64,000 nucleotides of DNA, taken from assembly GCF_013307245.1 (NCBI RefSeq), contig NZ_CP028941.1, positions 558,001-622,000 on the forward strand, written 5' to 3'. This DNA comes from Polynucleobacter antarcticus (GTDB taxonomy: Bacteria > Pseudomonadota > Gammaproteobacteria > Burkholderiales > Burkholderiaceae). A program made the translations under genes and the position numbers. A model generated the notes under the pieces. It made no database searches, was not told the DNA's origin, and saw only the letters and a program-made list of their open reading frames with translations. Of the stretch, positions 18,514 through 27,469 are shown piece after piece; position 1 is the stretch's first letter; the number at the start of each line of letters is the position of its first letter.

Positions 18514-18855
18514 TTAGCGCATCACTCCATAAGAGACCATCAAAATCGTTCCAGTCAATAAGGCTGGAACGAGGCGACGTGCCGGTGTGGAAATCATGAC
18601 ACCCACACTCAAGACACAAATCAATATCCGTATCCATACGGGAACGGTGGCAAGTAAGCCAACGGGCATCAAGATCAAACGTACGGTGAGTGAAGCCACC
18701 ATAGCGTAAGTGACTGCAGCTAGCCAACGAAAGACTTCACTATCTTGATTAATCCGACCTGAGACTAAGACACCGATGGCTCGACAAATATAGGTTCCAA
18801 CGCACGCCCCAATCAGCGCAATCCATAGACCCCAACCTTGAAGAACATTATCCAT
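18514..18855 (-). CDS. azlD: Branched-chain amino acid exporter small subunit AzlD
   Basis: 113-aa protein with three to four hydrophobic helices and the family pattern TYICRAIGVLVSGRI near residue 20. It pairs with AzlC, encoded immediately upstream with a 1-nt stop/start overlap at 18855, to export branched-chain amino acids across the inner membrane. Length and pairing are standard. An overlapping frame on the same strand is a shadow. Confidence 0.88.
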   Translation of the reverse strand: MDNVLQGWGLWIALIGACVGTYICRAIGVLVSGRINQDSEVFRWLAAVTYAMVASLTVRLILMPVGLLATVPVWIRILICVLSVGVMISTPARRLVPALLTGTILMVSYGVMR

Positions 18856-19613
18856 TAGCCCATCACTCCTGCTCTTTTGCGTAAGACTTTTCGATCAATC
18901 AAATACGCAATCGTTCCGGCTACTAAGCCCGTAGTGAGCAAGCTAGTATCGCGATCCAAGATATAAAAAACGGGTCCTAATAAGCAACCTAAAACGATGG
19001 CAATCCGATTACCCCAGGGTTTGATTTCTGTAAAGGTAAGGAGAAAAAATAGGGGGTTAATAAAGATGAGGCCAAGTGTGATGGCCTGCGGAACAAATCC
19101 TGCCAAAAAATATCCCAATACCGTTCCTGGAATGGAGATCAGCCAGCACAACATGCCTAGCCCCAAAAAATAACTCAATCGATGCTTGGCTTCAATGGAG
19201 TGAAACTCGCGCATGGATACTGCCCAAGCAGTCATCGCCAGTAGATGCACAGAGGCATACAGCCCAAGATTGCGATCTTTTTCATGAAACTGGGGGAATA
19301 GTGTGACTGTCATCGTAACAAACCGAGTAGCCGTTAAGCTCACTGCTAATGCAATGGCGACAGCAGATGAGCCCGTGAGAGCCATCTCCATCAATACCAC
19401 TTGTCCGGGTAACGCAAACATAAAGAAGGTACTGAAGGTCGTGAACCAAACGTCAAAGCCATTGGTCCTACCCATCGCACCAAAACCCACCATCCCTGCA
19501 AATAGCACCATAGCAGGCGCTCCGGTTGCATCACGAATTCCTGACCAGAAAGCCTCTTTACGATCTTGGTATCGTTGGACACTTTCCGCTTGAGGAGGCT
19601 GTGGGGAATTCAT
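18855..19613 (-). CDS. azlC: Branched-chain amino acid permease AzlC family
   Basis: Inner-membrane permease subunit of the AzlCD exporter. The N-terminal FWSGIRDATGAPAMVLFAGM is the usual AzlC entry, and several hydrophobic helices follow to the end. The frame is open to 19679, but the ATG at 19613 (MNSPQPPQAESVQRYQDRKE) is preferred because longer forms would run into queG. About 252 aa results. It is transcribed after queG on the same strand and coupled to azlD. Confidence 0.88.
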   Translation of the reverse strand: MNSPQPPQAESVQRYQDRKEAFWSGIRDATGAPAMVLFAGMVGFGAMGRTNGFDVWFTTFSTFFMFALPGQVVLMEMALTGSSAVAIALAVSLTATRFVTMTVTLFPQFHEKDRNLGLYASVHLLAMTAWAVSMREFHSIEAKHRLSYFLGLGMLCWLISIPGTVLGYFLAGFVPQAITLGLIFINPLFFLLTFTEIKPWGNRIAIVLGCLLGPVFYILDRDTSLLTTGLVAGTIAYLIDRKVLRKRAGVMG

Positions 19614-19651
19614 AGGGTGATTGTAAGACCAGAATAGAAGCTGGCTTTCAT

Positions 19652-20755
19652 TCAGGCGGATGGGGGCATCAGTGCCCACTGAATATGTTCGGACACCAGA
19701 TCATCGGCCTGAGGTAATGATGTTTTGAGCGCTTTTCTAACAAGCTCTTTTTCAGAATCCGATATGTCGCTGGCTGTCAAACTATTCCCCAAGGCTACTG
19801 CCAAGTTTCTACGCCATCGCGCATAACCTATCCGACGAATCGCACTCCCCTCGTGACGCTTCTCAAACTCAGCCTCGGTCCAAGACCAGAGATGTAAGAG
19901 GCTCGATCCACCTAAACCATGACGCTCAGCAAAATCAGGTAGCGCAGATCGCTGTGCAAATTTATTCCAAGGGCAAATCAGTTGGCAATCATCACATCCA
20001 TAAACACGATTACCCATCGCTTTACGAAACTCTAGAGGAATCGCATCCGGGTTTTCAATGGTTAAATAAGAGATACAACGGCGGGCATCTAATTGATAAG
20101 GCGCTGTAATTGCTTGGGTAGGACAAACATCGATACACGCTTGGCAGGTACCGCAATGCTCTTGAACCTCTTGATCCATCGGTAAAGGAATATCTACCAA
20201 GATCTCCCCCAAGAAAAAAGTCGATCCGGATTCTCGATTCAATAAGAGGGTATGTTTGCCACGCCAACCTAAGCCTGCTTTGCGGGCTAATTCCACTTCC
20301 ATCAATGGTGCAGAATCCGTAAATACACGGTAACCAAAAGGGCCGATACGCGCTTCGATTAGTTTGGATAAGGCCTGCAGGCGATGACGTAAGACCTTGT
20401 GATAATCGCGCCCACGGGCATACAGAGAGACCATTGCCTGACGCGGGTCTGCTAAACCTTGCCACTCCTGATCGATATCGATTTGAGGAGAAAGATAATT
20501 CATGGTGACACAAATAACACGCACTGTGCCAGGTACTAAGAGCGCGGGGTCAGATCGAACCTCGGCATGCCGAGTCATGTACTCCATCTTGCCATGGCGC
20601 CCTTGTGCCAGCCACGCATGCAGACGCTCACTAGCGGGCCCCACATGGGTATCTGTAATCCGCAGCGCATCAAAACCTAATTTGCACGACTCGGCATCGA
20701 GCCATTCTCGAAGAGCGGACGGGTCAAAAGTCAGTGGCACTACGAAAGAAGTCAT
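19652..20755 (-). CDS. queG: Epoxyqueuosine reductase
   Basis: Cobalamin-dependent enzyme reducing epoxyqueuosine to queuosine in tRNA, the last step of the pathway. Two 4Fe-4S clusters are visible in CGTCQACIDVCPTQAI and CDDCQLICPWN. Upstream are DSAPLMEVELARKAGLGWRGK and the N-terminal GFDALRITD. The 367-aa length is normal. The divergent gene tsaE starts 43 bp away. GluQ-RS, which modifies queuosine in tRNA(Asp), is encoded in the same window. The neighbouring azlCD genes are not functionally related. Confidence 0.95.
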   Translation of the reverse strand: MTSFVVPLTFDPSALREWLDAESCKLGFDALRITDTHVGPASERLHAWLAQGRHGKMEYMTRHAEVRSDPALLVPGTVRVICVTMNYLSPQIDIDQEWQGLADPRQAMVSLYARGRDYHKVLRHRLQALSKLIEARIGPFGYRVFTDSAPLMEVELARKAGLGWRGKHTLLLNRESGSTFFLGEILVDIPLPMDQEVQEHCGTCQACIDVCPTQAITAPYQLDARRCISYLTIENPDAIPLEFRKAMGNRVYGCDDCQLICPWNKFAQRSALPDFAERHGLGGSSLLHLWSWTEAEFEKRHEGSAIRRIGYARWRRNLAVALGNSLTASDISDSEKELVRKALKTSLPQADDLVSEHIQWALMPPSA

Positions 20756-20798
20756 CAGGAATGCGGAATGAAGTTCAATAATTGAATAAACTAAGGAA

Positions 20799-21332
20799 AT
20801 GGCTCAAAACATCTTTATTCAACATTGTAGGCAGGAAGCAGAAACTACTGTTGTTTCCAAAAGATTGGCCTTGAGTATCCGGCAGTTTTTCAAGCTAAAC
20901 CCTGCTACCCATTTCAATATCTCCCTTGTAGGCAATCTGGGGGCGGGTAAGACCACCTTTGCTCGGCACTTTATCCAAAGCTTGGGATATGAAGGTCCCG
21001 TGAAGAGCCCTACTTACACCCTATGTGAGCCCTACTCGATTGAACCCGCGATGTCAGGCGGTCTGCAACATCCCATGTCAGTACACCACTTTGACCTGTA
21101 CCGCATGCAAGATCCTCGGGAATGGCAAGAGGCAGGTTTTGTGGAGTACTTTGATGAACCAGGCTTGTGCTTAGTAGAGTGGCCAGAAAAGGCTGAGGGT
21201 ACGCTGCCTGCATTTGATCTTCAGATTTTCCTCTCTTCAACGGAGGATGAAAATGAGAGAGTGATCGAACTCACCGCCCTCTCACCCACTGGCATCGTAG
21301 TATTGCAAGCACTTCATCTGCAGACTTTATGA
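20799..21332 (+). CDS. tsaE: tRNA t6A biosynthesis ATPase TsaE
   Basis: ATPase that drives the TsaBD complex making N6-threonylcarbamoyladenosine at A37 of ANN-decoding tRNAs. Walker A is GNLGAGKTTFARHF near residue 45, and the family motifs SPTYTLCEPY and HHFDLYRM and the end CLVEWPEKAEG are visible. At 177 aa it is within range. It overlaps amiC by ATGA at 21329, a common tsaE-amidase pairing in betaproteobacteria. Confidence 0.94.
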   Translation: MAQNIFIQHCRQEAETTVVSKRLALSIRQFFKLNPATHFNISLVGNLGAGKTTFARHFIQSLGYEGPVKSPTYTLCEPYSIEPAMSGGLQHPMSVHHFDLYRMQDPREWQEAGFVEYFDEPGLCLVEWPEKAEGTLPAFDLQIFLSSTEDENERVIELTALSPTGIVVLQALHLQTL

Positions 21333-22660
21333 GTAAGCTTTTAACAAATCTCTCTAGAAGAAGGCATCTGCAGGCTTCTGCAAAGCTTCTGGGCTTTGTT
21401 CTTCTGTTAGGTGAGATGGAGATCGCTTGGGGAGCGAAGATTTTAGGTGTGCGCATTTGGCCAGCAGAAGACTACACCCGTATCACACTGGAGTCTGATA
21501 AAGCACTCCCCATTACCCAGCAACTACTCAGCGATCCCAATCGCTTAGTAGTGGATATCCAGGGCATGGAACTCAATCCTACCCTGAAGGATTTAGTCGC
21601 TAAAGTCAAACCGAATGACCCGTATGTCTCACAAGTTCGGGTGGGGCAATTTCAGCCAGGTACGGTGCGTTTAGTCTTCGATCTCAAAGAACCCATTAAG
21701 CCCCAGCTTTTTACCTTAGAGCCTGTGAGCGAGTACCAATACCGGATGGTCCTCGATCTCTACCCCAGCACTCCTCCAGATCCTTTGATGGAACTGGTCA
21801 AAAGCAGTGCGCGTAAAGAGAGTGCACTTGGAAAAGCCAATGAAGAGATTGATCTGATTGCTCAATTTGCTACTAAGAAAGAACTTCCTAAAGGCCCTGT
21901 TGCACAAGCCATACCCGAAGCAAAAGAAAGCCCTGCCCCAGCCAAATACAGACGCCTCATTACCATTGCGATTGATCCGGGTCATGGAGGCGAAGATCCT
22001 GGTGCGATTGGCAGTATGGGCTCAAAAGAAAAAAATATTGTCCTGTCTATTGCCAAACGCTTGCGTGACAAGATTGAAGGTGAAAGCTACATGCGCTCAT
22101 TCCTCACTCGGGATGGTGATTATTTTGTACCACTGCATGTTCGAGTACAAAAAGCACGCCGTGTGGAGGCTGATTTATTTGTCTCGATTCATGCAGATGC
22201 GTTTATTGAAAAAAGAGCGCGGGGGGCTTCCGTATTTGCCTTATCCCAGATGGGAGCTAGTAGCACGACAGCGCGCTGGATGGCTAATAAAGAAAATGCT
22301 TCTGATTTAATTGGTGGCATTAATATTAAGACTCAAGATAAGCAAGTTGCCAACCTCTTACTAGATATGTCGACTACCGCACAAATCAAAGATTCACTAC
22401 AAGTAGGCAACTCTATTCTGAAGCAAATTGGTGGCTTTGCACCGCTACATAAGCCCCAAGTGGAGCAAGCCAGCTTTGCCGTTTTAAAGGCTCCAGATAT
22501 CCCATCGATCTTGATAGAAACTGCCTTTATTAGCAATCCTCAAGAAGAGGCTAGGCTCAATGATGATGGCTACCAAGACCGAATTGCTGAGGCGATTTTG
22601 AAGGGAATTAAGGACTATTTCTCTAAAAATCCACCTGTAGCAAGACGGACAAACTCGTAA
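21329..22660 (+). CDS. amiC: N-acetylmuramoyl-L-alanine amidase AmiC
   Basis: Zn-dependent periplasmic amidase that cleaves septal peptidoglycan for daughter-cell separation. The N-terminus has a twin-arginine type signal (SRRRHLQASAKLLGFVLLLG). An AMIN domain covers residues ~36-140 (ILGVRIWPAEDYTRITLESD), followed by a linker. The Amidase_3 domain starts at ~208 with IAIDPGHGGEDPGAIG (first Zn His), VSIHADAF and a final ILIETAFISNPQEE (catalytic Glu). The length of 443 aa is normal. It is coupled to tsaE, and the tRNA-Lys follows 87 bp later. Confidence 0.95.
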   Translation: MSKLLTNLSRRRHLQASAKLLGFVLLLGEMEIAWGAKILGVRIWPAEDYTRITLESDKALPITQQLLSDPNRLVVDIQGMELNPTLKDLVAKVKPNDPYVSQVRVGQFQPGTVRLVFDLKEPIKPQLFTLEPVSEYQYRMVLDLYPSTPPDPLMELVKSSARKESALGKANEEIDLIAQFATKKELPKGPVAQAIPEAKESPAPAKYRRLITIAIDPGHGGEDPGAIGSMGSKEKNIVLSIAKRLRDKIEGESYMRSFLTRDGDYFVPLHVRVQKARRVEADLFVSIHADAFIEKRARGASVFALSQMGASSTTARWMANKENASDLIGGINIKTQDKQVANLLLDMSTTAQIKDSLQVGNSILKQIGGFAPLHKPQVEQASFAVLKAPDIPSILIETAFISNPQEEARLNDDGYQDRIAEAILKGIKDYFSKNPPVARRTNS

Positions 22661-22747
22661 AACTCTTGTAAGTAGAGGGCATTAGGGAGGCACTACCCCA
22701 ACCTAGGTATGTTGATCGGACTTCTTGCTATAATTTCATTCTTTACT

Positions 22748-22823
22748 GGGTCGGTAGCTCAGTCGGTAGAGCAGCGGACTTTTAATCCGTTGGTCGCGAG
22801 TTCGAATCTCGCCCGACCCACCA
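22748..22823 (+). tRNA. tRNA-Lys(TTT)
   Basis: A full 76-nt cloverleaf can be folded by eye: acceptor GGGTCGG (22748-22754) pairs with CCGACCC (22813-22819). The D arm holds AGCTCAGTCGGTAGAGC, the anticodon loop CTTTTAA has anticodon TTT, the T arm is CGAGTTCGAATCTCG, and CCA is encoded at 22821-22823. Its last 46 nt recur exactly at 44229-44274 and the last 34 nt at 45320-45353, marking it as an integration target. Confidence 0.97.
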
Positions 22824-22836
22824 AGCTATATGGATA

Positions 22837-22858
22837 AGCGCACGAAAGTGCGCTTTTT
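22837..22858 (+). terminator. Rho-independent terminator after tRNA-Lys
   Basis: Stem AGCGCAC / GTGCGCT with a GAAA tetraloop, followed by a run of five T. It sits 14 nt after the tRNA CCA end. Confidence 0.85.
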
Positions 22859-23340
22859 CTTTTGCTACACACCGCTTACACACTTCTTGCCCATTTTCAC
22901 TACCCCCTTTAAGCTATTGGCTTAGAGAGCGATAAATGAGCCTACAAAAGCCCACTACACATACCCTCATAGAAAAGCTTTCTCAAGTAGTGGACCTAAA
23001 TTGACAGCATTTCACCTTTACTAATAAAAATAACCACAACATCAATAATGCCAACAATTAATAATGAGTCAATTTCTCTTTGATGCGGGCTTACGCCCTC
23101 CTCTACATGGCACTCTTATAACCTTATAGATGCACCATAACTTACTTTTTTAACGCTGACTTTGACTATTCAGCCGCCTTTTGCTTAGCAGTCAGGTTTA
23201 TTGCGGTTTATTAAGTTTTGTGAAGGAAATTAGACAAGCATCTCTTGTAAAGCCGTTTTTTGACTGAAACTAGATTGCATGGTGGGAATGCTAAGAAACC
23301 ATTTTATTTGTGGTGATCGTAAGGCAACATATTGAATTAG
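22859..23340. other. Intergenic stretch without recognised genes
   Basis: About 480 bp of mixed-composition DNA following the tRNA-Lys terminator. No convincing reading frame, RNA fold or repeat copy was seen. If the repeats flank an integrated element, this is its left end, where an integrase gene would be expected, but none is present. Confidence 0.5.
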
Positions 23341-23667
23341 TTACAGATCAACTTGGTCAATAAAACTAATTGGGCAAGACTGAGTGATTATTTGCTTTGT
23401 AAAACAGAATTCCAACTTACGCCAATTATTTTCTTTATACCGAGTACTCCATACCTTTAGATCCATAGGCCGCTGAGTAGGCTTATTGGACTCTAAAAAG
23501 AGCATATCACCTACTGAGTAAGTGGTCTTATATCTATTAAAACCTCTGTATATTTCAACGTTTGGTACGAGAACCTTTACTTCAAATGCATGAGGCTCTT
23601 TTTTAATAACAATAGACTCAATAAAGCCTTCTTTTGTGAGTAATGCGATAAATTGTGAGTAGCTCAT
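23341..23667 (-). CDS. Hypothetical protein (~108 aa)
   Basis: Not recognised. The frame is open to 23766, but the ATG at 23667 (MSYSQFIALLTKEGF) looks like a natural start, since the residues further upstream are unlike a protein N-terminus. The product is soluble and lysine/aromatic-rich, with no signal peptide or membrane helix. It stands alone in AT-rich DNA at the left end of the repeat-bounded region. It could be a small cargo protein or a chance frame; coding status is moderate. Confidence 0.5.
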   Translation of the reverse strand: MSYSQFIALLTKEGFIESIVIKKEPHAFEVKVLVPNVEIYRGFNRYKTTYSVGDMLFLESNKPTQRPMDLKVWSTRYKENNWRKLEFCFTKQIITQSCPISFIDQVDL

Positions 23668-23766
23668 TTTAAATATGGTCGGGCTTGTAAAACAGGGGCA
23701 TATTGTGACCAGTTTAGGGTGTATTCCGCGTGGCGCGATAATGAATATATGCAGTACGGGCCTCAA

Positions 23767-24277
23767 GCCATGCTGTCCAAAGGTTATTTATAAGGGATTT
23801 AAAGGCATTCAAAATTGATTCTTTCAAGTTGTTAGGGTAATTACTTAGTTAGTATGGACCAAATGAACAGCTCTTGCAGTCGAAGGAGTGACCTCTTTCT
23901 TATCAGTGTTTCTCGAAAAATCTGTTTATCGAAACCCAAACATTGACGCGAAAAACCAGTTGCAGTGAAGGGTTACTAGTGAACAAAATTGCAAGATGAC
24001 AACACTATTTTTAATGAAAAATTAAAAAATAATCGCAGCCAAAAAAGGAAAGATTAAAGAAAAAATTTATGGAAATAGCCTAAAATGAATCTTTAAATAA
24101 TAGTCAACAAAATGCAACCACTTATGTTCTAGTCAATTGCTTTTCAATAAAATACATAAAATATTTTAAAGGGCATGATCTTGAATCGGCCTAAGGCTCA
24201 ATATGTATAAAAAATTAACATTCAAACACCGTTTTAAAGGTTATTACTTTAGTCATTTAATCAAAAAAAAATTATTT
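23767..24277. other. AT-rich intergenic stretch
   Basis: About 510 bp with high A content, especially 24000-24180. No gene, tRNA or clear hairpin was recognised. Such AT-rich tracts are typical of horizontally acquired or non-coding spacer DNA. Confidence 0.5.
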
Positions 24278-24604
24278 ATGCAAGTATTTTTTAGTAGTTT
24301 GTTGGTAATAGTAGTCCTAACATCATCTAATTTAAGTTTCGCTCAAGCCATATCCAATGACTTCCAAAAAAACTGTGCTCGTGAACAACTCAAAGAACAT
24401 CGAGGAATAAAGGGAAAAGCTTTGACCGAGAGTGACTTTGCGGAATATTGCACTTGCCAAGCTGAATTTATTTCAAATAACGCAACTAGCCAACAAATTA
24501 ATGACCTAATAAAAAGTCCTAAGATCAAACCACAATGGTTAATAACAGTTGAGCAAAAAGCAATGAATTTTTGTGTCTCATCAGACTCAAAAATGCGAAC
24601 TTGA
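24278..24604 (+). CDS. Small secreted hypothetical protein
   Basis: Unrecognised exported protein. From the ATG at 24278 the N-terminus is a clear signal peptide (VFFSSLLVIVVLTSS) with a likely cut after SFAQA, leaving about 85 mature residues with Cys in NCAREQ, EYCTCQ and NFCVSS. Four cysteines in a small periplasmic protein suggest disulfides. The frame is also open from 24203, which would place 25 basic residues before the signal, so the later ATG is preferred. It may begin a group with the two small membrane proteins that follow. Confidence 0.6.
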   Translation: MQVFFSSLLVIVVLTSSNLSFAQAISNDFQKNCAREQLKEHRGIKGKALTESDFAEYCTCQAEFISNNATSQQINDLIKSPKIKPQWLITVEQKAMNFCVSSDSKMRT

Positions 24605-24707
24605 TAGGTGATACTCGCTACACCAACCCAGGTTCAGCACTTGAACTTATTGTTACTTAACAAATGACTAATTAATATTTTTAAATGTGTTTTAGTTGGA
24701 GAGAAGA

Positions 24708-24818
24708 ATGGAGCTTACACAAGAGGCATTGATGTTTGTAATTTATGGTTCTGGTGCAGTTATTTTAATTATGTTGAGCATCATTTTTATAGATCGCGTA
24801 CTTTTAAGAGGCCGATAA
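24708..24818 (+). CDS. 36-aa single-helix membrane peptide
   Basis: Very short frame starting MELTQEALMF and containing one hydrophobic helix (residues ~9-28) ending in the basic tail DRVLLRGR. A GGAGAGAAG purine run directly precedes the ATG at 24708, a good ribosome-binding site. The hydrophobic-then-basic layout looks like small subunits of membrane complexes, but no family is recognised. The 130-aa membrane protein follows 55 nt downstream, so they may be co-transcribed. Confidence 0.5.
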   Translation: MELTQEALMFVIYGSGAVILIMLSIIFIDRVLLRGR

Positions 24819-24873
24819 AATGTGTTTTCTAATTACAAATTTACAATCCTACCAATTTTTTAAAGGCATCTGA

Positions 24874-25266
24874 ATGTTTACTATTTTGAATTTCTTCTAT
24901 AAATCTATACTTTTTTTCTGGCGTGGTGGCTGGAAAATTATTAGCCCTAATCTCAATCCTTTAAAAAATGCCCCCATGTATGTGAAATATTTTTTTACAA
25001 TATTTCTTGGATTAGGTTGGAGCTTAGCTTTTTCACTCTACACTGCACAATTCTTCATAATTGGCCTCAACATGTTTGCACATTTAGCAGTGATTTCAGC
25101 AGCTTTTGTCACTTGGATCACTTTTAAAGGAATAAGTCGTCGTTACCCAGGTACATATCCCCTTATGCGTGATCCAACTGGTAGTCCCAAATGCTATGAA
25201 ATGACAGACAACGAACGGCTCGCGGCTTCTCAACAAGCTGATTTGATAATGAAACAAAAACAATGA
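24874..25266 (+). CDS. Hypothetical membrane protein (130 aa)
   Basis: Unrecognised. It has an amphipathic N-terminal part (NFFYKSILFFWRGGWKII), two hydrophobic helices at residues ~44-92 (YFFTIFLGLGWSLAF and FAHLAVISAAFVTWITF), and a polar cytoplasmic tail with YPLMRDPTGSPKCYEMTD. It lies downstream of the 36-aa peptide on the same strand. No enzymatic motif is visible. Confidence 0.6.
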   Translation: MFTILNFFYKSILFFWRGGWKIISPNLNPLKNAPMYVKYFFTIFLGLGWSLAFSLYTAQFFIIGLNMFAHLAVISAAFVTWITFKGISRRYPGTYPLMRDPTGSPKCYEMTDNERLAASQQADLIMKQKQ

Positions 25267-25476
25267 AACTGCAGCTCAAATTTACTATATTGCGATGTAG
25301 TTGATTAAAGGTTAGACGCTCCAATTAAAGACTGGTCACCACACTGTCCAATACGGATATGTCATTTCACAGTAAATTTTAAGTGTATTGGCCAGCGCTA
25401 ATGAATGGCTGATAAGCAACTTGGGCACAATTTAAACCCACTCATTGATATACATTTGCATTGATTGCAGGGTAAA

Positions 25477-25959
25477 TTAGGCTGCCTCTCTTTCAGACAT
25501 AATTTGTTTCATTCTATCTGCGCAACAACTAGCAGCAAACGCATTGGGTTTAACCAGTGGCGTCACATTGCACATGCCACGAATATATCCAATAGCTTCA
25601 TTAATGATGCATGATGAACCATTGATAGGGTTTGGAGAGATATCTAAATGAATTTCAACTTCTCTGTCTTCTAATATTTCTTGCATCTTTAGATATAGAT
25701 CTGCAATCTTCATGACTTCGTTCATGAGACGCATACGTGGTCTGTCTTTTTTATTGTCATAGTCTCTCTCACGAGAAACTTCCCCAAAAAGTTTACATCC
25801 ATTGTTACCGTTGATGTGAATAACAATAGCTAGTGTGTAATCAGCATACCAAGTATCACCAATCAACAATCGCTCAGAGTCACCCCCAATGTAGATCTTT
25901 GTTTCAGCACTCTGCGCTTCAATGAATGTTTTTACTTCATCGATATTGATAGGGTTCAT
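25477..25959 (-). CDS. RNase H-like fold protein (DUF458/YkuK family)
   Basis: 160 aa resembling the YkuK/DUF458 ribonuclease H-like family, a group with no settled role that is found in bacteria and phages. The acidic residues expected of an RNase H active site can be placed in IYIGGDSERL, the Glu/Asp of LMNEVMKIADL, the Asp of EIHLDISPNP and the final CCADRM. No signal or membrane segment is present. It stands alone with AT-rich flanks, consistent with cargo of a mobile region. Function is unproven. Confidence 0.6.
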   Translation of the reverse strand: MNPINIDEVKTFIEAQSAETKIYIGGDSERLLIGDTWYADYTLAIVIHINGNNGCKLFGEVSRERDYDNKKDRPRMRLMNEVMKIADLYLKMQEILEDREVEIHLDISPNPINGSSCIINEAIGYIRGMCNVTPLVKPNAFAASCCADRMKQIMSEREAA

Positions 25960-26191
25960 GAAACTACTTTTTTTATTAGAAATTGTAAAAATTATAGATG
26001 AATGGAAAACAAGAAATAAGGTATCTTAATTTTTACCATAAAATTAAAATTAGTATTTCCTTAAGTGTTACAGTTTTTACTGCCAGTAAACTACATAAAT
26101 ACTGTTGTTTTAATCAAACCCCATAATTTCTTTTCACATTTTGGGAAAAAAGCCCGAATTAAAAACACTATCCCTACTAATATGAATAAAC

Positions 26192-26467
26192 TTAATCATC
26201 GGATTTTGAAGCCTCATATTTTGCAGCTAATTTAGTCGGCTTAAAGTATTTCTTACGACCACCTTGACTACTTATACTAGTTTTCAAATAATTTAAGCTT
26301 ATCAGGTGTGTAATACGACCATATATCGTTTGTCTTGATCCGATCCAAGTTAATTGGACTAGGTCATTCATTTCGACTTTTATACCAGCGTGATTAGCTT
26401 GTAAAATAAAATCCAATAAATTTCTTTCAATGTCATCTAAACAATTTTCTGGGGTATTAGCAGTCAT
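26192..26467 (-). CDS. Small winged-helix DNA-binding protein
   Basis: 91 aa with the layout of a MarR-like winged helix: DDIERNLLDFILQANHAGIK (helix 1), MNDLVQLTWIGSRQTIYGRI (recognition helix), LISLNYLK, and a charged wing QGGRKKYFKPT. No ligand domain is present. It may regulate neighbouring cargo genes. The family assignment is by pattern only. Confidence 0.6.
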   Translation of the reverse strand: MTANTPENCLDDIERNLLDFILQANHAGIKVEMNDLVQLTWIGSRQTIYGRITHLISLNYLKTSISSQGGRKKYFKPTKLAAKYEASKSDD

Positions 26468-26705
26468 ATTATTGATACGATATAAAAACTCTAAAACAAA
26501 TAAATTAAGAAATTGTGGTCTGCAATCCTAAATTTTTTATAAGGCCATGAAGTTAATGCACGTAATCACAACAACGAAGTGACTTTACTAAGATGATAAA
26601 TAAAATTTGTTAGAAACTTTGAAATTCATCATTTTCTTAATTAGTCTTAAATAAATGAATTTGAAAATAAATCTAATTATTTTTCTTGAAAGCCTAGATA
26701 GGTAT

Positions 26706-27341
26706 TTAATTAATTAACACCAAGTCCTTATGAATAAAAACTCGATCCTCAATTTGGTGAACAAGAAAATGAGCAACACTTCGACGGGAAATAATTCCGT
26801 TACGCCACTCTAGAGGCGTTTCAAGAATTTTATAATTTTTAGTTAATAAACCCGGACTCAATACGCCTGGTCGTACAATTGTCCAATCAAGAGAAGATTC
26901 CTTGATGAGCTGTTCCTGCAAAGTTTTATCTTGATAAGCATGCCCAAAAACTAACTTAAAAGGTACACGTTGCAAGCAATGAATACTTTTTTTACTTTCG
27001 CCAGCACCAAACCCAGTAATTGAAACTAAACGTTTCACATCTTTTACTGCCATAGCAGCAATTAGTATTCGGGTAGCATTAGAAAAAAGATGTACTGGTC
27101 TAATCAAATCACTAAATCCCACCCCAACACTTTGAATCACGACATCCACTCCATCTAAAGCAGTTTCTATATCCTGACTTAATAGTGCATCGCCCCTTAT
27201 TTTCTCTAATTTTGAATTTGAGATATTGATTCTGTCAGCTGACCTTGAGAAAGCGCGCACATCATAGCCAGCTTTAAGAGCTTGTTTAGTTGTCTCTAAT
27301 CCAATTCCTTTACTAGCACCAATTATTAAAACCCGTGGCAT
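26706..27341 (-). CDS. NAD(P)-binding atypical short-chain dehydrogenase
   Basis: About 211 aa with a Rossmann start RVLIIGASKGIGLETTKQAL, the NADP-selecting basic RAFSRSADRI, VDVVIQSVGVG and the atypical-SDR feature SITGFGAGESK in place of the classical YxxxK. The C-terminal WTIVRPGVLSPG is typical of NAD(P)H-binding (NmrA/YwnB-like) proteins, which are redox sensors or oxidoreductases of unknown substrate. The ATG at 27341 (MPRVLIIG) is preferred over the one at 27353. Confidence 0.8.
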   Translation of the reverse strand: MPRVLIIGASKGIGLETTKQALKAGYDVRAFSRSADRINISNSKLEKIRGDALLSQDIETALDGVDVVIQSVGVGFSDLIRPVHLFSNATRILIAAMAVKDVKRLVSITGFGAGESKKSIHCLQRVPFKLVFGHAYQDKTLQEQLIKESSLDWTIVRPGVLSPGLLTKNYKILETPLEWRNGIISRRSVAHFLVHQIEDRVFIHKDLVLIN

Positions 27342-27426
27342 ATGCAACCTCAATCTTTTAGAAAAAAATTTAATAGAAAAAAGCTAGTAATGCTATATTG
27401 AAAAAGTTAAACATATTGACAAAAAA

Positions 27427-27451
27427 AGCCACCCTTAATACGAGGGTGGCT
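27427..27451 (-). terminator. Minus-strand intrinsic terminator
   Basis: Perfect 9-bp stem AGCCACCCT / AGGGTGGCT with a 7-nt loop. On the minus strand it is followed by a run of seven T (A-run at 27421-27427). It would stop leftward transcription entering from about 27.5-28.0 kb, where no minus-strand gene is recognised before coq7. Confidence 0.75.
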
Positions 27452-27453
27452 AA

Positions 27454-27469
27454 CTGGACAGTTGTCCAG
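27454..27469. repeat. Hairpin-forming inverted repeat
   Basis: CTGGACA / TGTCCAG with a 2-nt loop (GT), directly beside the terminator at 27427-27451. It lacks a T-run. It could be an operator or part of the same transcript end. Confidence 0.55.
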
